10,463 nucleotides of DNA, taken from the NCBI GenBank assembly GCA_023261465.1, contig JAHFOW010000099.1:1-10463 (forward strand), read 5' to 3'. The stretch's first letter is position 1, and each line of letters opens with the position of its first letter. Below are positions 1 to 5,126 of this stretch, piece by piece. Origin of the DNA: Planctomycetota bacterium (GTDB lineage Bacteria > Planctomycetota > Brocadiia > Brocadiales > Brocadiaceae). The position numbers and the translations under genes were made by a program. The notes under the pieces were generated by a model. The model did no database searches. It was not told where the DNA came from and worked only from the letters and a program-made list of their open reading frames with translations.

Positions 1-13
1 ATGGTGAAAGAGT

Positions 14-136
14 ATGGAAGCAAAAGAGAAACATAAAGACAGAATTGCAGAAGCATTTGCTAACCCAGAAAAAATAACCCATGCACTGGCGCAGGGCGTC
101 CGCAAAGGGGGCCAGGGGCTGAATCTTTCAAATTGA
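14..136 (+). pseudogene. Short helical ORF, probably a 3'-truncated small hypothetical protein
   Basis: This 40-residue ORF begins with charged helical sequence containing HKDRIAEAFANPEKITHAL, then AQGVRK, and breaks into the unrelated glycine-rich end GGQGLNLSN. From memory, the N-terminal part resembles small conserved proteins of about 50-60 residues often seen beside toxin genes, in which the ALxQGVRxA segment continues into a basic helix and ends with a tryptophan-containing strand. That second half is missing here, so I read it as a truncated or frameshifted copy. A purine-rich AAAGAG lies just before the ATG. It precedes other decayed accessory genes on the same strand. The family assignment is recollection, and the function is unknown. 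Confidence 0.35.
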
Positions 137-157
137 TAAATTATATCTTGAAGGTAA

Positions 158-322
158 AAGTTAAAAGATACATCTTTTCCCCACTTCCGTGAGGACAGAG
201 CTATCACGAAAGACGAGGATTACTTGCAAAACATGGATAAGCAAGCCAAAGTACACGATTTGGAAAAACACATTGACCTGCTTGTCTATAAACTTTACGA
301 CCGCACGCAAGAGAGCGCATGA
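158..322 (+). pseudogene. Decayed C-terminal tail of a TaqI-like/type IIG restriction-modification protein (copy 1)
   Basis: The frame is open from the codon after the TAA at 155-157 to the TGA at 320-322, with an internal ATG at 233. Its end reads DLEKHIDLLVYKLYDRT (core 260-301). The pattern LExxIDxLVYxLYxLT is the typical extreme C-terminus of the TaqI-like/Eco57I-type (COG1002) methyltransferase-restriction proteins, where it follows the specificity domain. No catalytic methyltransferase motif is present, so this is only a fragment. The stop overlaps the downstream DUF4258 ATG in an ATGA arrangement. Similar fragments lie at 792-1004 and 1005-1217. The motif is plain to see; the family name is from memory. 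Confidence 0.5.
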
Positions 323-534
323 CTGAGCGAGGAGCGACAGAAAATGAGATTGTCGCAACTGTTGAAAGCGGCGAAACCTTTCCTGCAAAGTTCGGACGTA
401 CGGGCTTCAGGCGGAATTTTCATTTTGACAGCGTATGGCGCAACAGGCAATATTCAACAAAACAGATTGAAGCAATTGTCGTAAAAGAAAACAACGACTG
501 GATAGTTGTTACAGTAATAACCCGATATTTTTAG
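319..534 (+). CDS. DUF4258 domain protein, toxin-like, N-terminally truncated
   Basis: The 71-residue product matches the DUF4258 pattern: TERGATENEI at the start, then GETFPAKFGRTGFRRNF, then a C-terminal strand pair with the STKQIEAIVVKE and WIVVTVITRYF segments. DUF4258 proteins are small, RelE/BrnT-like in size and commonly paired with DUF2283 genes as presumed toxin-antitoxin modules; activity is not established here. The codons before the ATG, in frame, read TLRPHARER, so family-type sequence (HARERM) continues upstream to a TAA at 289 with no ATG, GTG or TTG. The gene has therefore lost its native start and perhaps ten residues. The ATG at 319 is the only usable start, with a modest AAGAGAG five bases upstream. 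The stop lies 16 bases before the DUF2283 gene, so the two are probably co-transcribed. Confidence 0.7.
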   Translation: MTERGATENEIVATVESGETFPAKFGRTGFRRNFHFDSVWRNRQYSTKQIEAIVVKENNDWIVVTVITRYF

Positions 535-536
535 AG

Positions 537-542
537 AGGAGG
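537..542 (+). promoter_or_regulatory. Consensus Shine-Dalgarno of the DUF2283 gene
   Basis: AGGAGG sits 8 bases before the ATG at 551, three bases after the DUF4258 stop. This perfect site contrasts with the weak one before the upstream gene, so the DUF2283 partner should be translated more strongly. That is the usual bias if it is an antitoxin. Confidence 0.8.
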
Positions 543-550
543 AAAGAAAA

Positions 551-787
551 ATGAGACCGACCTATGATCCAAGATACAATATAGCTTATATAAGGCTGCA
601 TGAGAAAACAACTGAGGTGGAAACAATAAAGATTGGAGATGAAATTAATATAGACATCGCTCCTGACGGCACCATTTATGGCATAGAATTGCTTAATGCC
701 AATGAACAACTGAAAAAAGAAGACGATGGCAGACTTTTTGTAATTAATGAGGCACCAGGAGAAAAGTCGGAACTTATCTTGTCATGA
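551..787 (+). CDS. DUF2283 domain protein, putative antitoxin partner of the DUF4258 gene
   Basis: The 78-residue protein has the DUF2283 signature: an N-terminal TYDPRYNIAYIRL strand, a central EINIDIAPDGTIYGIELLNA segment (the family's DxDxDGxIxGIEIL motif) and a charged tail. The domain is a compact beta-rich fold of about 50-60 residues. It often lies next to DUF4258 genes, which suggests a toxin-antitoxin pair with this as the antitoxin, but that is inference. The start at 551 is fixed by AGGAGG at 537-542. The domain appears complete, and the C-terminal extension after about residue 55 carries no motif I recognise. The protein is presumably cytoplasmic. Confidence 0.8.
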   Translation: MRPTYDPRYNIAYIRLHEKTTEVETIKIGDEINIDIAPDGTIYGIELLNANEQLKKEDDGRLFVINEAPGEKSELILS

Positions 788-791
788 TATT

Positions 792-1004
792 ATGCGGCAA
801 TTTCCGATAGTATCTGTGTCTGATCCTCAAAACACCCACATCATTGAGCGCATTGAAACCATCTTCGCCAATCCAGAAAGTTCTGATGTCCCACGCCTCG
901 AAACAGAGATAAACGAGATGGTCTATGCACCCTATGACCGCACCTGTCTGCGTGCGAACACGCACAGGCAGTCCCGGAGTATGTTGCAATTGTGTGTGGG
1001 GTAA
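792..1004 (+). pseudogene. Decayed C-terminal tail of a TaqI-like/type IIG restriction-modification protein (copy 2)
   Basis: Directly after the DUF2283 stop, this frame reads NTHIIERIETIFANPESSD followed by VPRLETEINEMVYAPYDRT (core 897-938). That matches the long version of the restriction-methyltransferase tail: a helix, a short linker, then LExEIxxLVYxLYxLT. A leucine of the usual LVYxLY is proline here (APY), a further sign of decay. After DRT the frame runs into a palindrome (943-968) and an unrelated cysteine- and arginine-rich end. No upstream catalytic domain exists. An open frame continues back to 747 inside the DUF2283 gene, but family-like sequence begins only near 817. Confidence 0.5.
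943..968 (+). repeat. Imperfect palindrome/hairpin
   Basis: Arms TGCGTG (949-954) and CACGCA (959-964) enclose a CGAA loop. The stem extends with CCTG (943-946) against CAGG (965-968), leaving a two-base TC bulge on one side. No T-run follows, so it is not a standard terminator. It starts exactly where the restriction-tail homology of the surrounding fragment ends. Confidence 0.5.
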
Positions 1005-1217
1005 ATTGTAAAATTAAAAAGGGAATCTGATTATTATTACCCCGGAAGGCATACGGATAAGAAGGTCATCAAGATAACAAAAGACTCCGATGACGACACG
1101 TTGACGCTGGAAAGACAGATTGACCAAATAGTTTACAAACTATACGCCCCAAAGGGGCAAAATAAGATAGCGCAGGGCAACGCCCTGGGTAAGAAACAAC
1201 ATAAGAGCAAACCCTGA
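1005..1217 (+). pseudogene. Decayed C-terminal tail of a TaqI-like/type IIG restriction-modification protein (copy 3)
   Basis: The frame is open from the codon after TAA 1002-1004 to TGA 1215-1217 and has no ATG. It reads DDTLTLERQIDQIVYKLYA (core 1107-1148), the same LExxIDxxVYKLY tail as at 260-301 and 897-938. Immediately after LY the sequence becomes the three-hairpin repeat that begins at 1146, which by chance is translatable to the stop. The upstream part of the frame, rich in Y, K and D, is not recognisable. It is a fragment, not a functional gene. Confidence 0.45.
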
Positions 1218-1223
1218 AAGGGT
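1146..1223 (+). repeat. Three-hairpin interspersed repeat, forward copy
   Basis: Three tight stem-loops follow one another: GCCCC-AAA-GGGGC (1146-1158), CAGGGC-AAC-GCCCTG (1173-1187) and ACCCT-GAA-AGGGT (1211-1223), each with a three-base loop. Between the first two lies AAAATAAGATAGCG. An inverted second copy is at 1305-1384. The unit carries no ORF of its own and no target-site duplication that I can see. It looks like a dispersed non-coding palindromic repeat. Confidence 0.7.
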
Positions 1224-1304
1224 GACATAAAAAATGATGAAACCCGAACGTGGTCGCACATAATATGGCCGGGGTTTTAATATCTTATTGTCCTTTTTTA
1301 TTAC

Positions 1305-1384
1305 GCTCTTTCAGAGCTTGAAGGTGTTTTATTATTATACCCAGGGCGTTGCCCTGAGCTATCTTATGTAAGCCCTTTGGGCTT
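1305..1384 (-). repeat. Three-hairpin interspersed repeat, inverted copy
   Basis: Read on the minus strand, this carries the same three hairpins in the same order as 1146-1223: AAGCCC-AAA-GGGCTT (1384-1370), the identical CAGGGC-AAC-GCCCTG (1356-1342) and GCTCT-GAA-AGAGC (1317-1305). The ATAAGATAGC linker and the GGGTA after the middle hairpin are also shared. First and third hairpins differ from the forward copy in base sequence but keep their pairing. The two copies flank about 80 bases and could form a large cruciform. Confidence 0.7.
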
Positions 1385-1532
1385 TTACCTAAAATGAAAA
1401 CATCCTCCCCTATTTTAATGATATAACGAATATTATAGGGATAAAGTAGTCAATAGAGAGAGGGTTCCATTTCTATGCAAGTTTTATAATAACCGTTTAC
1501 AAAATTACTTAAATTATTAAGGATCAAAAACT

Positions 1533-1607
1533 ATGTATGGTTATAAGTGTGAATATTGTGATAGTGTTGTAAAAGAGAGAATAATAAAAAAAGGCGACCT
1601 TATGTAG
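1533..1607 (+). pseudogene. N-terminal fragment of a YgiT/MqsA-type zinc-finger antitoxin
   Basis: The 24-residue ORF starts MYGYKCEYCDSVVKERIIKK and stops after GDLM. A leading CxxC knuckle followed by VKERI and a lysine-rich stretch is typical of YgiT-type zinc-finger proteins of about 70-80 residues, the antitoxins of MqsR-like or DUF4258-type toxins. The usual second CxxC pair and any C-terminal DNA-binding segment are absent, because the frame reaches TAG at 1605. An AAGGA lies 9 bases before the ATG, so the start signals remain intact. No adjacent toxin gene is present. It cannot bind zinc in the family's four-cysteine manner. Confidence 0.6.
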
Positions 1608-1925
1608 CCGGCAATTATCTGTACGGAATTTAATCAATCAAAGCTCCCTTATGAGCGGCCTGTTTGGAGCTAATGCCAATAATATTCATGTCGCTTTATT
1701 TATGCAAGGCTATATAATGTCTTTGGGTACTCTAAAATTATGGTTGTTTTTATTGACCTCCGCCTTTAATTTATGATAGCATTTTGACAATTTATAGAAT
1801 AAAAATAAATGTTCGCGCCGCTGACGCGACGCGAATCAGGCGAACGACTGCGTTCGTCCTTTGCGCGCCGTCTGCGGTTGCCGCTCAATTTCCTCATTAT
1901 GTAAAAAATGAAAGGAAACTAAATC
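1608..1925. other. Non-coding stretch between the zinc-finger fragment and the coiled-coil gene
   Basis: No ORF or family remnant is recognisable in these 318 bases. A TTGACA at 1784-1789 matches a -35 box, but there is no convincing -10 at the right distance. A GC-rich palindromic patch follows at 1811-1858, unlike its AT-rich surroundings. The last 20 bases carry AAAGGA, about 10 bases before the ATG at 1926, a plausible ribosome binding site. Confidence 0.5.
1811..1858. repeat. GC-rich palindromic patch with overlapping hairpins
   Basis: CGAACG (1841-1846) pairs with CGTTCG (1851-1856) around an ACTG loop, extendable by a G-T and a G-C pair. GTTCGC at 1811-1816 can instead pair with GCGAAC at 1840-1845. 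The two structures share bases 1841-1845 and so exclude each other. The patch sits 68 bases before the ATG at 1926, in what may be its leader. Confidence 0.45.
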
Positions 1926-2648
1926 ATGCCATCAAACAGTGAGCAGTTGTATGACACACTACAAAAGGCCGTAAGCAGTTTCTTATTGGTGATCAAGTGG
2001 TTGGTATATCCCGTTACCATCATATTCGTAGTCATGACGTCTTTGGGCATTTGGTATGGGGTTAATATCAGGTCTGCCAAGAACGATATTGAGAACATTT
2101 AAAAGGATTTAGAAATTCGATCAAGAGAGGTGAAACTCATCTCACAAGAATTTGAATTCCAAGCAAAGAATTATTTTAAGGAGCTAAGCAGTCACTTTAA
2201 GTCCTTCGAATCAAATCTTAAATCCAACGAAAGGAAGTGCCAAGCTCTTCTGGAGAAGTACACCCAAGCACTTTCAAAGAATGAAACCCTCTTTAAAGAA
2301 CTCGAGGCTGACAATCGTTCTCTGTCGGATTTTTCGAAGAAGATTAAAGAATCAATAGGAAACTATGCAGAGCAAATTGAACTTGCAAAACATGGGGCAG
2401 AACAAAGGCAAAAGGATATAGAGATGATTCTTAGAAAAAGAAATGAACAGCTTGAAGCCGTTCAGGAATCAACAGTGTTGTTGTTAGAATACCTGGTACT
2501 TATGCAATCGAAATCAAATGTATTTCCCAATCCAAACATTATGAAGGGAATAGATATCCTTAACAAAATTCTTGTGACGCTTGTACCCGACGAAAAGGAA
2601 AGAGCTGACATAGTGAAAAGAATCAACGAGTCGATTAAGAACGAATAA
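1926..2648 (+). pseudogene. Membrane-anchored coiled-coil protein interrupted by an in-frame TAA
   Basis: From ATG 1926, 58 codons are open, then a TAA at 2100-2102, then the same frame is open to TAA 2646-2648. With the stop codon counted, the full frame is 240 codons. The first part has one membrane helix (about residues 19-45, with WLVYPVTIIFVV) followed by RSAKNDIENI. After the TAA the frame continues KDLEIRSREVKLISQEF into a long E/K/Q-rich coiled coil of about 120 residues and a short leucine-rich end. The charge and helical pattern cross the TAA without a break, so it probably replaced a CAA, GAA or AAA codon. The second part has only a GTG (2130) as possible start; its purine run abuts the codon, leaving no spacing for ribosome binding. 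I do not recognise the family. It may instead be two separate genes. Confidence 0.6.
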
Positions 2649-3004
2649 CACTGATCAGAACTTGCATAACCGCCGAATTAACCTTATTAAAAACAATGCA
2701 AGCATTTTTCAAAAGGTGATTCGAACCGTACGAAAAATTATAGAAAGAATACTCGATAAGTTGATAACATCAATATAGAAATATGTCTTTCATATCTAAA
2801 CTTTTCATATTCACAAGTCCAAAAATCAGAATAAACAGAAAAACCGAATCTCCTCATTTTAATTTATCAGGTCTTTAACACATTAATTTGATATTCTTCA
2901 ATCTTCTGTTTTGTAGGAGTTAAAAATGCTGTCAGTCGAACGATTTTACGTATCTACGTCTATTTACTTCTTCGCCGAATGTCTCATTTAATATCGATAG
3001 TGTT
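2649..3004. other. Intergenic stretch before the response regulator
   Basis: These 356 AT-rich bases hold no recognisable family. One frame, +1 to the coiled-coil gene, stays open to TAG 2776-2778 and encodes a basic amphipathic stretch (IFQKVIRTVRKIIERIL), but it has no ATG. A 21-codon ORF with a good ribosome binding site lies at 2926-2991. I see no convincing promoter pair or terminator hairpin. Confidence 0.5.
2926..2991 (+). CDS. Possible 21-residue upstream peptide of the response regulator
   Basis: The ATG at 2926 is preceded by GGAG with 7 bases spacing, better than the signal of the regulator gene itself. The peptide is hydrophobic and aromatic (MLSVERFYVSTSIYFFAECLI) and ends 13 bases before the regulator start. 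It could be a translated leader, but an ORF of this length also arises by chance. No run of one amino acid or attenuator structure supports regulation. Confidence 0.2.
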   Translation: MLSVERFYVSTSIYFFAECLI

Positions 3005-4357
3005 ATGACAAAACCAAAGTTGTTATTGATAGATGACGATAAAAATGCCCTCGATGGCCTGGTAAAAATATTGACACACGATGGTTATACGGCGTCTGGC
3101 GTATCGTCAGGCTATGAGGCATTAAGTCTGCTCTCTAAAAAAGACTTCGATATTATTATAACAGACATGAGATTGCCAGGGATGGGTGGGTTAGCACTCA
3201 TCCATGAAATACGAAAGAAAGAAAAAGACGTGGCGATTGTGGTAATTACGGCTTATAGCTCGGTGAAAACGGCTGTGGACGCCATCAAGTGCGGGGCAGA
3301 CGACTACCTAACCAAGCCGATCAATATCGAAGAACTCAAATTAGTATTGGAAAAACTGTGGGAAAGGCAGCGGTTGATTGCTCAAAATCGCATGTTACAG
3401 GAAAAGCTAAAAGCGAAGTCCAGGCCTTCCGAACTCGTTGGAAATACTCCTCAGATGCGACAGATATTTTGTTTGATAGAAGACGTTGCACCCAGCACGG
3501 CTTCCATTCTTATATTAGGTGAGACGGGAACTGGTAAAGAACTTGTAGCAAATGCAATTCATTATCAGAGTGACCGTGCGGGAAAACCCTTTGTCGCCCT
3601 CCACTGTGCAGCCCTTTCTGAAGGCGTATTGGAGAGCGAACTCTTTGGCCATGAAAAAGGGGCATTTACCGGCGCCATTCAAACCAGAAAGGGCAGATTT
3701 GAAATTGCCGACAAGGGAACGCTTTTTCTGGACGAGGTAGGAGAAATGAGTTTAAAGGTGCAGGTCAAATTGCTCCGGGTGCTGGAAAAGGGCGAGTTTG
3801 AGCGTGTGGGCGGTGAGAAGACCGTAAAGGTCGATGTGCGGTTGATTGCTGCTACTAATAGAAACCTTGAAAAAGAAGTTTCGGAGGGGAGGTTTCGTGA
3901 AGATTTATTTTACCGCTTAAACGTGATCGCCATCCATGTGCCCCCGCTCAGGGAAAGAAAGGACGATATGCCTTTATTGTCAAATTTCTTTGTTATTAAA
4001 TATGCAAAAAAGTATAAAAAAGAAATCAGGGGTTTCACGCCAGAGGTGATGGATGTATTAAGTGCCTATCACTGGCCTGGAAATGTGAGGGAATTGGAGA
4101 ATGTTATTGAACGGGCAGTTGTGCTGTGCAAAAAAGACATGATTACCCTGGATTACCTGCCGAAAAATATTCTTCCAACAAAAGAAGATGCGTCCGTTAT
4201 CAAAATCCCGTTGGGCACTTCATTAGAAGGGGCAGAGAAAGAGATAATTTCAAAAACCCTTCAGATGACTCAGGGGAGTAAAAAAGAGGCAGCCAGAATA
4301 CTGGGTATATCAACGAGGAAAATTGAATATAAGGTGAAGGAGTGGGAGCAGGGGTAA
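3005..4357 (+). CDS. NtrC-family sigma-54-dependent response regulator
   Basis: The 450-residue protein has the three standard domains at the family's usual length. The receiver (about 4-118) has the acidic pair at D11/D12, the phospho-acceptor D54 in TDMRLPG, T82 and K104. The AAA+ domain (about 143-370) has Walker A GETGTGKE (172-179), the sigma-54 loop GAFTGA (219-224), Walker B GTLFLDE (238-244) and the arginine-finger region EGRFREDLFYRLN (295-306). A Fis-type helix-turn-helix lies at about 408-447 (KKEAARILGISTRKIEYKV). On phosphorylation it should oligomerise and drive open-complex formation at sigma-54 promoters. All catalytic residues are present. No histidine kinase is in the window, so its signal and targets are unknown. 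No clear Shine-Dalgarno precedes ATG 3005, but the MTKPKLLLIDDD start is typical. It converges on cvpA with 46 bases between. Confidence 0.95.
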   Translation: MTKPKLLLIDDDKNALDGLVKILTHDGYTASGVSSGYEALSLLSKKDFDIIITDMRLPGMGGLALIHEIRKKEKDVAIVVITAYSSVKTAVDAIKCGADDYLTKPINIEELKLVLEKLWERQRLIAQNRMLQEKLKAKSRPSELVGNTPQMRQIFCLIEDVAPSTASILILGETGTGKELVANAIHYQSDRAGKPFVALHCAALSEGVLESELFGHEKGAFTGAIQTRKGRFEIADKGTLFLDEVGEMSLKVQVKLLRVLEKGEFERVGGEKTVKVDVRLIAATNRNLEKEVSEGRFREDLFYRLNVIAIHVPPLRERKDDMPLLSNFFVIKYAKKYKKEIRGFTPEVMDVLSAYHWPGNVRELENVIERAVVLCKKDMITLDYLPKNILPTKEDASVIKIPLGTSLEGAEKEIISKTLQMTQGSKKEAARILGISTRKIEYKVKEWEQG

Positions 4358-4403
4358 ATATTTTTACCGTATGCCAAGCTTAAACTCATTCTGTCACCAC
4401 ACG

Positions 4404-5006
4404 CTACTTTTTTTCTTTATCGGTTACGGGATATTTTTCCTGCGTAACAGATTTAAACACATCCTCTTTAGATGCCTTTTTATCCTTCGGCGAGGTGTCC
4501 TTTTTGGTTTGACCTTCAATAGCCTTGATTTTGTTTACTATGCGTTCAGGAATGGCAGAAACCAAGTTTTGCATCCAGTATCCCAGGGCAGGCGCTACTT
4601 TTGACTCGTTCACCATAGAAATAGTTATCTTGCCACTGAATGAAATAACACCCAGGATTATCACGCCGCAAAATACGAGTCCATTAATAATTCCCAGCAA
4701 CCCGCCAAATAGTTTAAAGCCGATGCTGATCTCCCATTTATCCATTATTCTCTTAATAATATCGATAACAATGTGTGTAATAATAAATGTGGTACCAAAA
4801 ATGATAAAGTAACTGAGCATATAAGCGGCGGGAAGGGTGAAAGTGCTTTTCAGGATGTTGGCAAGTATCTCATAAAAGAATATGGTTACAAAAAAGCTAA
4901 TAAAGAGGGATAGAATACGCAGGAATTGAATTACTGGTCCGTTAGCAAGCCCAATGGCTGCATTAATAAAGAGAATTGCAAATATTATATAGTCAATCCA
5001 GTTCAT
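4404..5006 (-). CDS. cvpA: CvpA family membrane protein
   Basis: The 200-residue protein has about four membrane helices (roughly 5-22, 26-48, 60-85 and 99-125) and the family's glycine-rich FKLFGGLLGIINGL segment at 97-110. A cytoplasmic-looking tail rich in lysine and aspartate follows from about 165. CvpA proteins sit in the inner membrane; the founding member is needed for colicin V production in Escherichia coli, and others relate to envelope stress, but no biochemical activity is known. It is the last gene of the minus-strand cluster, 120 bases after the AsmA-like gene. AGGA lies about 16 bases before the ATG, rather far. The start MNWIDYIIFAILF is the standard one for the family. The lysine-rich tail is longer than in many relatives. 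Confidence 0.88.
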   Translation of the reverse strand: MNWIDYIIFAILFINAAIGLANGPVIQFLRILSLFISFFVTIFFYEILANILKSTFTLPAAYMLSYFIIFGTTFIITHIVIDIIKRIMDKWEISIGFKLFGGLLGIINGLVFCGVIILGVISFSGKITISMVNESKVAPALGYWMQNLVSAIPERIVNKIKAIEGQTKKDTSPKDKKASKEDVFKSVTQEKYPVTDKEKK

Positions 5007-5126
5007 ATTTAAAAGTTTTCCTGGTTTTGCAGATTTCCCGAAACAAAGTTTCCCCTGCCCTTATATTCCCAGGCTGCATCCGGGAACAAGTTATGTAATT
5101 TTTTTTAAATGAAAATCCTCAATAAT
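5007..5126. other. Gap between the AsmA-like gene and cvpA
   Basis: The 120 bases contain two small inverted repeats: GAAAC-AAA-GTTTC near 5039-5051, and TTCCC/GGGAA with an 11-base loop near 5067-5087. A run of eight T follows on the plus strand only, so this would not end minus-strand transcription. The gap could hold a cvpA promoter, but I cannot identify one. Confidence 0.35.

Noticed and set aside
774..989. Minus-strand 71-residue ORF opposite the second restriction-tail fragment
   Set aside because: It is antisense to a better-supported plus-strand fragment and to the palindrome, with no family resemblance.
1146..1384. CRISPR array
   Set aside because: Only two repeat copies, in opposite orientation and diverged, with no regular spacers or cas genes.
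1784..1812. TTGACA as a -35 box of a sigma-70 promoter for the coiled-coil gene
   Set aside because: The -35 is perfect, but no hexamer at 16-18 bases spacing matches TATAAT in more than three positions.
5067..5115. Hairpin plus T-run as a terminator
   Set aside because: The T-run is on the plus strand, where no gene needs ending; the genes here are transcribed on the minus strand.
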